The translations under genes and the position numbers were made by a program. A model generated the notes under the pieces. It worked only from the letters and a program-made list of their open reading frames with translations. It searched no databases and was not told where the DNA came from. DNA of 64,000 bases, taken from assembly GCA_016713105.1 (NCBI GenBank), contig JADJPS010000001.1, positions 124,001-188,000 on the forward strand, written 5' to 3'. Source of the DNA: Devosia sp. (GTDB lineage Bacteria; Pseudomonadota; Alphaproteobacteria; Rhizobiales; Devosiaceae). This document shows, piece by piece, positions 16,498 through 27,961 of this stretch; the first letter of the stretch is position 1; the number at the start of each line of letters is the position of its first letter.

Positions 16498-17592
16498 TTG
16501 GCGTCCTCCCTGGTTTCGGAGATCTCGAGGTGTCGCCGCGTGGGGAACAGATGGACTCCGGTGAATTGCGAGAAATTGCCCCAGATGCCCTTGGGGGCGA
16601 GCAGCATGACCGCGATGCCGAGCACCCCGAGCACGATCAGGTACCAGGGGCCGAAGCCCGACAGCGCGTTGCGCAGGACAACGAAGATGATGGCTCCGAT
16701 GATCGGGCCCTCGATGGTGGCGAGCCCGCCGATCACCACGATGAAGATGATGTAGGCGGTCCAGTCGAGCAGCGAGAACGCCGCATCGGGAGAGATGCGC
16801 GAGGTCTGGAGGAAGTAGATGGCGCCCACCAGTCCGGCCCCGAACGCGGCGAAGATGTAGACGGCGAACTTGATGCGCGTGGTGCTGACGCCGACGCTCT
16901 GTGCCGCGACCTCGCCGTCCTTGATGGCGCGCAGCCCAAGCCCGATGCGGGAGCGCAGCAGGTAGTAGCTGCCGGCAACGACGAGCACGATGGTAAACAG
17001 GGCCGCCCAGTAGATGATGATTTCGCGCGCCGCGGCACTGCGCACGCCGAACAGTTCGCTGATGAACTGCAGGCCTATCATGTCGCCGGTGGCCGAGCGC
17101 GGCAGCGAGGTACCGGTGCCGCCGCCGAGATCGCGCCATTGCGCCAGCAGCAGCCGGAACACTTCGGCCGCCACCCAGGTGACCACGGCGAAATACGCGC
17201 CCTGCATGCGGAACACCAGCGAGCCGACGGGAATCGAGAGCAGTGCCACGATCAGCGCGGCCAGCGGGATGGCCAGCAGCGGATCGACCCCGGCCACCAT
17301 GATCAGCGCGAACAGGGCGTAGCCGCCGAGGCCGACGAAGGCCTGCTGGCCCACCGAGATCAGCCCGGCATAGCCCGCCATCAGGTTCCAGAACAGCGCC
17401 AGCGCGGCCAGCAGGAAGATGAGGATCAGGTCCTGCAGCAACGGCCGCGAGGCGAAGGCGGGCGCGAACAGCAGGGCCACCACGATGATGATCGCGACCA
17501 CGTCGAACACCCGGGACGTCCGTGTGGCCACGCGCCCGATAGCGGGCCTGCCCGGTTTCGCCAGCAGGAGTGGGGGGAGTGGTTTCGGACAT
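16494..17592 (-). CDS. livM: Branched-chain amino acid type ABC permease LivM, one frameshift near the start
   Basis: The protein starts MSETTPP. A C-run of six seems one base too long at about 17573, and the rest (LLLAKPGRPAIGRVATRTSR onward) lies in the neighbouring frame. It then shows the LivM features: LALFWNLMAGYAGLISVGQQ, FVGLGGYALFALIMVAG, the conserved EAA-like loop RSRIGLGLRAIKDGEVAAQS, and GGLATIEGPIIGAIIFV near the end. About eight to nine membrane segments are present. The frameshift in a homopolymer suggests a sequence error. With LivH it forms the channel of a hydrophobic-acid importer that, in this setting, probably carries an aromatic acid. Confidence 0.85.
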
Positions 17593-17596
17593 GGCT

Positions 17597-18453
17597 CTAC
17601 TGCTTTGGGGAACAGGCCGCGCGGCCGGAACACGATGAACACGAGGAACACGACGTGACCCGCGAGAATCTGCCACTCGGGATTGATGCGCGCCCCGATC
17701 GACTGGGCGACCCCGAGGATGACCCCGCCCACCAGCGTCCCCACAGGCTCCCCAGCCCCCGATGACCACCGCCTCGAAGGCATAGAGCAGGCGCGCCGGT
17801 CCCACGCTCGGATCGAAATTGGACCTGACGCCCATGAAGAAGGCGGCAATCGTCATCACCACGAAGGAAATGCCCATGGCGATGGCAAAGACGACGCGCG
17901 GATTGACGCCCATCAGCTGCACCACCTCGGTCGAGTCCGAGGTGGCCCGCAGCCGGCGGCCGAGTGCGGTACTGTAGAAGATGTAGCTCAGCACCCCGAG
18001 GACGACGACCGCCACCACGAAGGTGAGCAGCGGCACGATGCCGACCGACAATCCGAACAGGTTGACCGACTGCGTCTCGATGGCGCCCAGCGACAGCTTG
18101 CGGCTGTCGGCGCTGAAACCCACGAGGAGGCCGTTCTGGATGAGGATCTGCAGGCCGAACGTGACCAGCAGCGGCAGCAGGATGTCATCCCCCAGCGTGC
18201 GGTTCAGCAGGTAGCGCTGCAGGGCCCAGCCGAGGGCAAAGGCGAAGGGCAGCAGGATCAGCAGCGCGACCGGCAGCGGCAGTCCGAGCGCGGTCACCAG
18301 GGCGAGCAGCACGAAAGCGGCGAGCACGATCAGATCGCCATGCGCGAGGTTGACCAGCCGCATGACGCCGAAGATCAGGGACAGCCCCGCAGCATAGAGC
18401 GCGTACAGGCCGCCCAGCAGCACGCCCTGCACGATGGTGTTGACGTATTCCAT
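17597..18453 (-). CDS. livH: Branched-chain amino acid type ABC permease LivH, frameshifted near the C-terminus
   Basis: MEYVNTIVQGVLLGGLYALY is a classical LivH start, followed by LSLIFGVMRLVNLAHGDLIV and the cytoplasmic loop LGRRLRATSDSTEVVQLMGV. Near 17755 the frame slips. The typical ending (VGGVILGVAQSIGARI, VFRPRGLFPK) continues in the next frame. A further one-base excess in a CCCC run before the stop would give GLFPKQ and a TAG at 17597, four bases before livM. Two homopolymer slips within 160 bases again suggest errors. It is an inner-membrane permease partner of LivM. Confidence 0.8.
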
Positions 18454-18455
18454 CC

Positions 18456-19156
<701 letters not shown>

Positions 19157-19160
<4 letters not shown>

Positions 19161-19885
19161 GCCGCGACCTCTTCGTCGATGCCGAGGTAGGAGCGGCGCA
19201 CTTCCGGGTCGTGCATCACCGCGCCGGGCTCGCCGTCGGCGATCTTGCGTCCGAACTCCAGCACGATCAGCCGGGAGACCACCGAGAGCAGCGCATGCAC
19301 CACGTGCTCGATCCAGACGATCGTCACGCCCTGCTGGTTGACCTGCTTGATGAAGTCCACCAGTTCGTGGCATTCCGCTTCGGTGAGCCCGCCGGCGATC
19401 TCGTCGAGCAGCACGATGTCGGGCTGGGTTGCGAGGGCGCGCGCCATCTCCAGCCGCTTGCGATTGAGCAGGGTGAGCTTGCCGGCGAGCGTATTGGCCT
19501 GTGCGGCGAGCCCGGTGCGCTCGAGAATCGAGCCGCAGAATTCATTGGCCCCCCGGTGCCCGTGTTCGCGGCCGTACTCGGCGGCCACCAGCAGGTTCTC
19601 GAACACCGTCAGGCTCTCGAAGGGGCGCGGGATCTGGAAGGAGCGGCCAATGCCCGCCAAGCAGCGTTTGCGCAGCGAGACATTGGTCACATCCTGGCCA
19701 GCCAGCATGACGGTACCGGCATCGGGCGTCAGGACGCCGGTAATCAGGTTGAACAGGCTCGACTTGCCGGCGCCATTGGCACCAATGATGCCGAGGGCCT
19801 CACCGCGGGCGACTTCCAGATCGATATTGTCGGCCACGACGACGGCCCCGAAGCGCTTGGTGACGCCGGCAAGCTTGAGGATCAT
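19157..19885 (-). CDS. livG: ABC ATP-binding protein LivG
   Basis: A 242-residue LivG: MILKLAGVTKRFGAVVVADN, Walker A GANGAGKSSLF, the Q-loop region IGRSFQIPRPFESLTVFEN, Walker B IVLLDEIAGGLTEAE, the H-loop VWIEHVVHAL, and a C-terminal tail VMHDPEVRRSYLG typical of LivG. The signature loop reads LLNRKRLEMARAL, as is normal in LivG. Its start is five bases from the livK stop, so the operon runs livK-G-F-H-M-dioxygenase-SDR. Confidence 0.9.
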
Positions 19886-19889
19886 CTGG

Positions 19890-21203
19890 TTACTCGATGG
19901 CTTCCATCTTGCCGCCGAGCGGAATGTCCGGGTGGGCGGCATTCTCGACGATCACCAGTTCGAACTTGCCGTCGTCCTTGTAGCGCCACTGGCCACCGAC
20001 GAGCGGGGTCTTGGACACGTTGGCGGCGACGACGGGAGGCAGGCCTTCGGCGCCGAACTGGACATGGCCCACGACGGTGTCGAGGTTGGTCGCAGCGATG
20101 GCGTCGGCCAGGGCGTCGGCATCGAATGGGTCCTCGGCGCGCTTGATCGAGTCGACCGCCACCTCGAACAGGGCGTGGATGAAGCCGATCGGCTGCGTCC
20201 AAGGACGGCTGGTGGCCGTCGTGTAGCCCGCGGCCAGTTCACCCGCGCTCGCCCCGCTCAGCGAGGAGTTGAACGGGTGCGAAGCGGACCACCACACTTC
20301 GGTGGACAGGTTGTGGCCGATCGGGCCGAGCGCTTCGACGGCAACCGGGAACAGGATGGCCTTGGCGATCGATGCGACCTTGGGCTTGAAGCCCTGCTGG
20401 TTGGCCTGGGTCCAGAACGTGGTGAAGTCGGGTGGAATGACCACGCCGGTGACGATATCGGCATTCGCCCCCTTGAAGGCGTTGATCTGGGCCGTGAAGT
20501 CGTCCGACAGGTTCTGGTAGCGGCCCGGGTCGTTGACGGTATAGCCGCCGGCCGCCAGTGCGGGCGGCAGGCCCACGTCCGGGTTGCCCCAGGCGTTGCC
20601 GTCGGCATCGTTGGGGAACAGCCCGCCGACCTGCTTGTTGGTCTCGAGCTGGTTCCACATCCCCTGGTAGGTGGCGATGACGTCCTCGAGGCCCCAGAAG
20701 AAGTGATAGGTGTAGCGGAACGATTCCCAGGTGGAGGGGTCGGCCGGGTTGGCCTGGCGCTCGATGAACCACGGCTGCCAGGGTGCAATGGTCGAGATGC
20801 AGGGGATGCCCTCGATCTCGCACTGGGCCGAGACCGGGTTGGCGGTCTCCGGCGTCGAGGCCACCACGATGAGCTGGACTTCGTCGTCGACGATCAGCTC
20901 GCGGGCCACTTCCGCGGCACGGTTCGGGTTGGACTGGCTGTCGCGGACGATGACTTCGAACTTCACCGGACCCTTGGCGGTCTCGATGGTGCCGCCGAGC
21001 AGCTCGTTGACCTGGCTGACGACGAAGTCGTCGGCTTCGGCGAAGGCGGCGAGTGGACCGCTCTGCGGCGTGACGTAGCCGATCTTGATGGTGGTGTCCT
21101 GGGCCATGACGCCCGGCGCCATGGCGGCCAGTGCGAGGACCGACGTGGCCCCCAGGAATAGGCGCCGGGTCAGCGGCGCGGCTTTGGTGAGACTAATAGG
21201 CAT
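19890..21203 (-). CDS. livK: Periplasmic substrate-binding protein of Liv-type importer, probable Tat export
   Basis: The 437-residue type I periplasmic binding protein starts with TRRLFLGATSVLALAAMAPG, a twin-arginine signal ending VMA. The mature start DTTIKIGYVTPQSGPLAAFA is typical of HAAT/Liv receptors. Aromatic residues are abundant in the cleft half (PWQPWFIERQ, YTYHFFWGLEDV), similar to receptors for aromatic acids rather than leucine. It is the first gene of the operon and is preceded by a divergent-type intergenic region and the AraC gene. The aromatic ligand is inferred from the dioxygenase in the operon. Confidence 0.85.
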   Translation of the reverse strand: MPISLTKAAPLTRRLFLGATSVLALAAMAPGVMAQDTTIKIGYVTPQSGPLAAFAEADDFVVSQVNELLGGTIETAKGPVKFEVIVRDSQSNPNRAAEVARELIVDDEVQLIVVASTPETANPVSAQCEIEGIPCISTIAPWQPWFIERQANPADPSTWESFRYTYHFFWGLEDVIATYQGMWNQLETNKQVGGLFPNDADGNAWGNPDVGLPPALAAGGYTVNDPGRYQNLSDDFTAQINAFKGANADIVTGVVIPPDFTTFWTQANQQGFKPKVASIAKAILFPVAVEALGPIGHNLSTEVWWSASHPFNSSLSGASAGELAAGYTTATSRPWTQPIGFIHALFEVAVDSIKRAEDPFDADALADAIAATNLDTVVGHVQFGAEGLPPVVAANVSKTPLVGGQWRYKDDGKFELVIVENAAHPDIPLGGKMEAIE

Positions 21204-21345
21204 GGTGCTCCTCCAGAATGGCTCTGCTGTGGTCCGCCCCCGGTGCAGGGGCGGACCGATCGTTGTTGTTCGCCCGATCAGCCTATGGGGTCGGCGGCGC
21301 GGGTTCCTGCAAACCGTCGCGCCGATCTTGCATAAAACGATCAGT

Positions 21346-22254
21346 TCAGTTCCGTTTGGAGCGCCGGTAGGCGGCCGGGGTCGTGCCGCAGTGCCGGTGG
21401 AACAGGCGTGTCAGGTGCTCCTGGTGGGCAAACCCGCACTCATAGGCGATCTCGGCGATGGAGACGCTGGTCTTCTCCAGCAGGCGGCGGGCCTTCTCGA
21501 TCCGCATCGTGATCAGGTAGCGATGCGGTGGCATCCCCAGCTCGGTCCTGAAGATCCGGGCAATGTGGCTGGGGCTGCGATTGGTGGCCCGGGCGATATC
21601 GGTCAGGTTGATGCCGCTGTCGATGTTGGCGGTCATGAAGTCGACCGCCTCCGACAGCGTCGGCGACAGGCTGCCGCTGGCCGATGAGCGGCCGCCGCCC
21701 TTGAGCTTGGCCTTCGAGTAGGAACGGATCAGCTGTGCCGCGATGGTGCGCGACAGGTAGTCGGCGAACATCGCGGAGCCGAGGCTTTCGTCCTCGACCG
21801 CATAGGCGGAGGCGTCGATCAGCGCGTGCAGCGCCTTGTCGCTCTCGACGATGCTGGAGGGGATCTCGACCCGCGCCGGATCCCCGTCCACCATCTCGAG
21901 GGCGACCTCCTCGATAATCGAGCGCCGGACATAGACGTGCACGGTCTCGATCATGCCGCCGAGCTCGATGCCGAAATCGACACCCGGGGCGATCAGGTGG
22001 ATGCCGCCGGCCGGAACCATGCGGCGTCCGATCCGGCGGTCGCACAGGCTTTCCACCTGTACCGGGCCATCCCGGTGCAGCACCAGCAGGTGATCCCGCG
22101 ACGACTGGAAGACGCCCTGGAAGGGCATTTCCCTCTGCACCGAGGTGAACAGCGAAGTCCAGTCGCGGCCGTCGCTGCAGGCTTTGATCCGGGCGCCCGG
22201 CTGCGCCAGCATTCCGTGTGTTTCTTCAATACTGAAGGGGCGTTGTGCATGCAT
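21346..22254 (-). CDS. AraC-family transcriptional regulator
   Basis: About 302 residues. The C-terminal AraC DNA-binding domain has both helix-turn-helix motifs: INLTDIARATNRSPSHIARI, and VSIAEIAYECGFAHQEHLTR followed by LFHRHCGTTPAAYRR. The N-terminal sensor half (THGMLAQPGARIKACSDGRD) is not the cupin-like AraC arm. It resembles the regulator at 39963-40865 throughout, so the two are paralogues. The ATG at 22254 is preferred over an upstream GTG because GGGAGAAG precedes it. Lying just upstream of livK on the same strand, it is the likely activator of the liv-dioxygenase operon. Confidence 0.8.
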   Translation of the reverse strand: MHAQRPFSIEETHGMLAQPGARIKACSDGRDWTSLFTSVQREMPFQGVFQSSRDHLLVLHRDGPVQVESLCDRRIGRRMVPAGGIHLIAPGVDFGIELGGMIETVHVYVRRSIIEEVALEMVDGDPARVEIPSSIVESDKALHALIDASAYAVEDESLGSAMFADYLSRTIAAQLIRSYSKAKLKGGGRSSASGSLSPTLSEAVDFMTANIDSGINLTDIARATNRSPSHIARIFRTELGMPPHRYLITMRIEKARRLLEKTSVSIAEIAYECGFAHQEHLTRLFHRHCGTTPAAYRRSKRN

Positions 22255-22365
22255 CTGGTCTTCTCCCACTTGAGCGTCTCGGCTCTTCCGGCCGGTTCGA
22301 GGCTCCTCACCCCATTATCGAGGCGACAGTCCGGGACGGTTGTTTCCGTCGATTGGCAATCACTC

Positions 22366-23567
<1,202 letters not shown>

Positions 23568-23569
<2 letters not shown>

Positions 23570-24350
23570 ACGCAGCCCTCCGGGCGCCGGCATGCGCCGC
23601 CGCAGTGCGCGCCTGCAGGTCGCGCAGCGTGCCCAGCTCCTCGGCCGTCGGCGGCGGGGTTTCCTCGAGGTCGTCGGAAAAGCGCACGGTCCAGCCGCAG
23701 GTGTCCTGCACCATGTCGCGCGTCACGCCGCGATGCAGCGAGCGCACCACGAACTCCTTGCTCTCGGAGTCCGGACGCCAGATGGCGAGGTCGGTGATCA
23801 GCAGCGTCGGCCCCCTGGTCGTGAGGCCCAGCCGCTGCCGGTGGTCGCCGCCATCGCCATGGCCGAACGAGGTGTAGAAGTCGATCCTTTCGACCATGGC
23901 GCGCTGCGCCTGCTTGAGCGTGATGTAGATCTCGCCACACGAGGTGGCGATCTCCGGCGCCCCGCCGCCGCCGGGCAGCCGCACCTTGGGGTGGTGATAA
24001 TCGCCGATCACCGTGGTGTTGATGTTGCCGAAGCGGTCGAGCTGGGCCGCCCCGAGGAAGCCGATCGAGATCCGCCCGCCCATCAGCCAGTAGCGGAACA
24101 TCTCGGGCACCGAGACCGTCGCCAGCGCCGTCTCGCACAGTTCGCCGTCCCCGATCGACAGCGGCAGCACGTCCGGCGCCGTGCCGATGGTGCCGCTCTC
24201 GTAGATCAGCGTGATGTCCGGCGCATGCGTCAGCCGTGCCACGTTGCAGGCGGCCGAGGGTGCGCCGATGCCGACGAAGCAGACGTCGTCATTGCTGAGC
24301 TGCCGTGCCGCCGCGATGGTCATCATCTCGTTCGGGGTAAAATCGGTCAT
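23568..24350 (-). CDS. pcaJ: 3-oxoadipate CoA-transferase subunit B
   Basis: The 260-residue beta subunit shows NDDVCFVGIGAPSAACNVAR and the strand-loop LIYESGTIGTAPDVLPLSIG. That segment carries the usual catalytic Glu position of this family (ESG). Also present are GFLGAAQLDRFGNINTTVIG and GGGGAPEIATSCGE. It pairs with PcaI to transfer CoA from succinyl-CoA to 3-oxoadipate. Start and stop overlap pcaI and pcaF by four and two bases, indicating coupled translation. Confidence 0.9.
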
Positions 24351-25198
24351 TGCCGCAGTCCTTTCACCCGATCTGCGAATGCGTCCGGCGTCTTGCCGAG
24401 CACGTTCTCCCGGATCCAGCCCGCGAACAGATCGCGGTCGGCCGAGATCCGGTCCCATTCCAGGTAGGCGGCGTTGTCGCGCTCGTAGTATCCGTGGGTA
24501 TACGAGGGGTGCGCGCCCCCCGGAACAACCGCGATCGCGTCGATGGTCCAGTGCGGCAGGATGCACAGGTTCGGATGCAGCCCGCGGAACGAGGGGACGA
24601 CCTCCTCGACGGTGACGACAACCCGCCCGGCGGCCAGCGCCGCCTCCTTCTGCACGCCGATGATCCCCTCGATCAGCACGTCGCCCTTCTGGTTGGCCTT
24701 CTGGGCGTGAATGAAGGTGACATCGGGCCGATGCGCCGGCACCGCCGCCAGCTGCTCGCCGGTATAGGGACAGGCGATGAACCTGATATCGGGATTGACC
24801 TTGGGCAGATCGGCCCCCTTGTAGCCCCGGAACAGCGCCAGCGGCAGCCCGGAGGCGCCCGCCTCGTAGGCCTGCGCCATGGCGGAGTGCGAATGCTCCA
24901 CCGTCTCGATGCCGCGCGGATAGGCGTTCTCGATGGCATCGCGCATGCGCCGCAGCAGCCCGACACCCGGGTTGCCCGCATACGAGAAGATCACCTTCTT
25001 TGCCATGCCCATGCCGATCATCTGGTCGTAGATGATGTCGGGTGTCATGCGCAGCAGCGTCAGATCCTTGAATCCCTGGCGGATGGCCTCATGCGCCGCG
25101 GCGTGCGGGATCAGGTGGGTGAAGCCCTCGAAGGCGACCACGTCCCCGTTCCCCAGGTTCTCCCCCACCGCCTGGCTTAGCGGCAAAAACTTGCTCAT
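24347..25198 (-). CDS. pcaI: 3-oxoadipate CoA-transferase subunit A
   Basis: The 283-residue alpha subunit has GDVVAFEGFTHLIPHAAAHE (the oxyanion-hole Gly region), KKVIFSYAGNPGVGLLRRMR, and FIACPYTGEQLAAVPAHRPD. The length and the C-terminal WDRISADRDLFAGWIRENV extension match the longer alphaproteobacterial type, close to glutaconate CoA-transferase-like PcaI. It is first in the operon, divergent from a PcaQ-like regulator. A promoter block shared with pcaD and the TRAP operon lies 59 bases upstream of the start. Confidence 0.9.
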   Translation of the reverse strand: MSKFLPLSQAVGENLGNGDVVAFEGFTHLIPHAAAHEAIRQGFKDLTLLRMTPDIIYDQMIGMGMAKKVIFSYAGNPGVGLLRRMRDAIENAYPRGIETVEHSHSAMAQAYEAGASGLPLALFRGYKGADLPKVNPDIRFIACPYTGEQLAAVPAHRPDVTFIHAQKANQKGDVLIEGIIGVQKEAALAAGRVVVTVEEVVPSFRGLHPNLCILPHWTIDAIAVVPGGAHPSYTHGYYERDNAAYLEWDRISADRDLFAGWIRENVLGKTPDAFADRVKGLRQ

Positions 25199-25256
25199 AG
25201 CTCTGTTTCTTTTGCGCCATAACGAATAGCTTTATATTGGCGATTGAAACTGCCGG

Positions 25257-25298
25257 GTAAAATGATAATTTGCACGAAATATATAACTTGAGTGCATA
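25257..25298 (-). promoter_or_regulatory. Shared PcaQ-type promoter block, pcaI copy
   Basis: On the plus strand GTAAAATGA (25257-25265), exactly 17 bases, then ATAAC (25283-25287). The same arrangement occurs before pcaD and dctQ. Read towards pcaI this is a GTTAT half-site upstream of a TCATTTTAC block, as expected for a LysR box abutting a core promoter. A second AT-rich dyad, ATAACGAATAGCTTTAT, lies at 25219-25235. The box here is less perfect than in the other two copies. Confidence 0.55.
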
Positions 25299-25301
25299 CG
25301 A

Positions 25302-26243
25302 ATGGCATCGAGCCTGCTCGACTCGCGCATCAAGCTGCGCCACATCAGCTGCTTTCTGGAAGTCACCCGCCAGGGCGGCGTGGTTCCGGCCAGCCTGGCG
25401 CTCGGACTGAGCCAGCCGGCGGTCTCCAAGTCGATCGCGGAACTCGAGGACCTGCTGGCCACGCCGCTGTTCGACCGCAGCGGACGAAGGCTCGTGCTCA
25501 CCCACGAGGGCGAGATCTTCGCCCGCCACGCCATGGTGGCCGCCGCCGCCATCCGCGAGGGCATCGAGAGCATGGATGCGCACCGGTCCAGCCAGACGGT
25601 GGTCCGGCTCGGCGCCCTGCCGACGGTCGAGGTCGAGGTGGTGCCACGGGCGGTGGCGATGTTCGCCCGCAGTCCGCTGGCCTGCCGTGTCCATGTCGAG
25701 AGCGGCCCGAGCTCGCACATGCTGACCATGCTGCGGGGGGGTGCCCTCGACTTCATCGTCGGGCGCCTTGCCAGTCCCGATGTGATGAACGGACTGCTGT
25801 TCGAACACCTCTACTCCGAGCAGCTCACCTTTGCCGTCCGCCCCGGCCACCCGCTGGCGCGGCGTCGCCCGCTGGGCTACCAGGAAATCGAACCCTTCCC
25901 GATGTTGCTGCCGCCCGCCGACGCCATCATCCGCACCATCGTCGACTCCCTGTTCATCGCCGGCGGGGTCGGCGACGTTGCCTTCGAGATCGAGACCGTT
26001 TCGAACGGCTTCGCCCGCGCCTTCACGCTCGAGAACGATGCGATCTGGACGATCTCGCGCAGCGTCGTGGCGCATGACCTGAAGATCGGTCAACTGGTCG
26101 CGCTGGCCCTCGACACCAGTGCCAGCCATGGGCCGGTGGGCATCACCATGCGCGCCAACGAGCAGCTCAGCGTCGTCGCTTCGGCCATGATGGACGCGGT
26201 GCGCCAGGCCGCCGCGGCGGTGGCCCGGGGCACCGACCACTGA
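25302..26243 (+). CDS. LysR-family regulator, PcaQ-like
   Basis: The 313-residue LysR protein has the N-terminal helix-turn-helix in LRHISCFLEVTRQGGVVPAS and LGLSQPAVSKSIAELEDLLA, then an effector domain with RLGALPTVEVEVVPRAVAMF. The pattern (DSRIKLRHISCFLEV, LFEHLYSEQLTFAVRPGHP) is that of PcaQ, which activates pca genes with protocatechuate or 3-carboxymuconate-type effectors. It is divergent from pcaIJF, so it probably controls that operon. The window contains a second PcaQ homologue at 44733-45668, about half identical by eye in the DNA-binding part. Confidence 0.8.
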   Translation: MASSLLDSRIKLRHISCFLEVTRQGGVVPASLALGLSQPAVSKSIAELEDLLATPLFDRSGRRLVLTHEGEIFARHAMVAAAAIREGIESMDAHRSSQTVVRLGALPTVEVEVVPRAVAMFARSPLACRVHVESGPSSHMLTMLRGGALDFIVGRLASPDVMNGLLFEHLYSEQLTFAVRPGHPLARRRPLGYQEIEPFPMLLPPADAIIRTIVDSLFIAGGVGDVAFEIETVSNGFARAFTLENDAIWTISRSVVAHDLKIGQLVALALDTSASHGPVGITMRANEQLSVVASAMMDAVRQAAAAVARGTDH

Positions 26244-26258
26244 ACTGCCGGGCTGCCG

Positions 26259-27248
26259 CTAGACGCGCCGCCAGGCTTGGGGCGCCGCGCTGCCCGGTTC
26301 GCGTCCGAAGCAGCGCTGATAGTATTCGCCGTAGATCGGACGTTCCGTCTCGTCGCAGCGGTTCAGGAAGGACGTCTGGAAGGCGAAGTCGAGGTCGCCG
26401 AAGACCCGGTAGTTCTGTGCCCAGGAGATGACGGTGCGGGGCGACATGACCACCGAGACATCGCCCGCGGCAAAGCCGGTGCGGGTGAGGTTGGCCATGC
26501 GGACCATCTGCAGCAGCAGTCCGCGCTGTTCCCCCTCGTCCATGAAGGGCACCTTGCTGAGCACCACCTCGACTTCGGCCTGCTCGTCGAGATAGTCGAG
26601 CCGGGCGATGATGTTCCAGCGGTCGAGCTGCGCCTGGTTGAGCTGCTGGGTGCCGTGATAGAGGCCGGTGACGTCGCCCAGCCCGACCGTGTTGGCGGTG
26701 GCGAACAGGCGAAACCACGGGTTGGGCGGGATGACGCGGTTCTGGTCGAGGATGGTGAGCTTGCCCTCGGACTCGAGGACGCGCTGGATCACGAACATCA
26801 CGTCGGGCCGGCCGGCATCGTATTCGTCGAGCACCAGCGCCACCGGCCGCTGGTAGCACCAGGGCAGGAGGCCTTCGCGGTACTCGGTCACCTGCTTGCC
26901 GTCGCGCAAGACGATGGCATCCTTGCCGATCAGGTCGATGCGGCTGACATGGCTGTCGAGGTTCAGCCGGACGCAAGGCCAGTTGAGACGGGCGGCCACC
27001 TGCTCGATATGGCTCGACTTGCCGGTGCCGTGCCGGCCCTGCAGCAGGACTCGCAGGTTGCCGCTGAACCCGGCGAGGATCGCCATGGTGGTGGCCGGAT
27101 CGAAGCGGTAGCTCGGGTCGAGGGCCGGAACGTGCTCGCTGGGCTGGCTGAACGCCGGGACCATGCCGTCGACATCGAGCCCGAACGTCTCCCGGACGCC
27201 GATTTCGATGTCGGGCCGGGCGGTCGGCGACAGATCATCTTCGCTCAC
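26259..27248 (-). CDS. cobS: CobS-like AAA+ ATPase (MoxR clade)
   Basis: The 329-residue protein matches cobaltochelatase subunit CobS over its whole length. An N-terminal piece (FGLDVDGMVPAFS, EHVPALDPSYRFD) precedes Walker A GRHGTGKS (71-78). Then come RLNLDSHVSRIDLIGKDAIV, Walker B ALVLDEYDAGRPD (137-149), sensor 1 FATANTVGLGD and the arginine finger region NQAQLDRWNI. In cobalamin synthesis CobS works with CobT and CobN. Here it is the last gene of the hydroquinone operon, its GTG overlapping the Rieske stop (GTGA), and no cobN is near. I infer a specialised role in loading or repairing the Fe(II) dioxygenase, but the true cobaltochelatase subunit cannot be excluded. Confidence 0.85.
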   Translation of the reverse strand: MSEDDLSPTARPDIEIGVRETFGLDVDGMVPAFSQPSEHVPALDPSYRFDPATTMAILAGFSGNLRVLLQGRHGTGKSSHIEQVAARLNWPCVRLNLDSHVSRIDLIGKDAIVLRDGKQVTEYREGLLPWCYQRPVALVLDEYDAGRPDVMFVIQRVLESEGKLTILDQNRVIPPNPWFRLFATANTVGLGDVTGLYHGTQQLNQAQLDRWNIIARLDYLDEQAEVEVVLSKVPFMDEGEQRGLLLQMVRMANLTRTGFAAGDVSVVMSPRTVISWAQNYRVFGDLDFAFQTSFLNRCDETERPIYGEYYQRCFGREPGSAAPQAWRRV

Positions 27249-27655
27249 GATAGGTCTCCGGGGCCGGAAATCACGATGTTCCCGTCCTTGATGTGCACCG
27301 GCACCGGGTCGAGCCAGCAGTTCTGCGCGGCGCCCGCCACGCCGAAGCCGTCCTCGATGCGGAACTCGGCGAAGTGCATCGTACACCGGATGCGGCTGCC
27401 GTCCTCGTTGAGAAAGTGGCCGGTCCGGTAGTTGAGCGGCGAGGAATAGTGCGGGCACAGGTTGAGATAGCCGAAGGCCTTGTCGCCGCGCCGCACCACG
27501 AACATCGAGAACACCGTGGTGCCGCGACCGAAGATGAACTCGCGCGCCGAGCCGTCCTCGAGCTCGCTGAGCGGCGCCAGAACCGTTCCCGGCTGCGGCG
27601 CACGCGGCCGGGTGCGCCACAGGAACGGATCGGGTTTGGTCAGTGCGTCAGCCAT
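27245..27655 (-). CDS. Rieske-type [2Fe-2S] ferredoxin
   Basis: This 136-residue soluble Rieske protein has ligands in NLCPHYSSPLNYR (C-x-H) and RIRCTMHFAEFRIEDG (C-x-x-H), about 20 residues apart. There is no oxygenase domain, so it is a small electron carrier. It lies between the YciI-like gene (overlap of eight bases) and the CobS-like gene (overlap of four bases), inside the hydroquinone operon. A known parallel is XylT, a different [2Fe-2S] ferredoxin that re-reduces the oxidised iron of catechol 2,3-dioxygenase. A similar rescue role here is inference. Confidence 0.8.
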   Translation of the reverse strand: MADALTKPDPFLWRTRPRAPQPGTVLAPLSELEDGSAREFIFGRGTTVFSMFVVRRGDKAFGYLNLCPHYSSPLNYRTGHFLNEDGSRIRCTMHFAEFRIEDGFGVAGAAQNCWLDPVPVHIKDGNIVISGPGDLS

Positions 27656-27953
27656 GGCTCGCCTCCGGCAGGCCCAGGCCCCAGTTGAACGTGTTGATCG
27701 CGACCTCTCGGTAGAGCCCGCCGGCCACGTAGGGATCGCCTGCAAGAAAGGCGTCGACTTCGGCGCGGGTCGCGGCCTCGATGACCAGCAGCGAGCCGAT
27801 CATCCGGCCGGCCTCATCGAGCAGCGGCCCGCCGATGCGCACCGCGACCGGATGATCGTGCTGACGCAGCCGCGCGCGATGGCTCTCGCGCAAGCGCATG
27901 CGGTCCTCGAGCCGGCCCGGATGATCGAAGGCGTGAACGCAGAAATAGGCCAA
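27648..27953 (-). CDS. YciI-like (Dabb/EthD-type fold) small protein
   Basis: About 101 residues. The sequence AYFCVHAFDHPGRLEDRMRL, then VRIGGPLLDEAGRMIGSLLV and FLAGDPYVAGGLYREVAI, follows the YciI pattern including a conserved His (DHP) and Asp (GDPY). I chose TTG at 27953 since no ATG fits and the family begins with this strand; the start is uncertain. YciI-like proteins in aromatic operons are often muconolactone isomerase-like helpers, and one acts in chlorohydroquinone pathways. The role here is unproven. Confidence 0.6.
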   Translation of the reverse strand: MAYFCVHAFDHPGRLEDRMRLRESHRARLRQHDHPVAVRIGGPLLDEAGRMIGSLLVIEAATRAEVDAFLAGDPYVAGGLYREVAINTFNWGLGLPEASHG

Positions 27954-27961
27954 TTGCGACC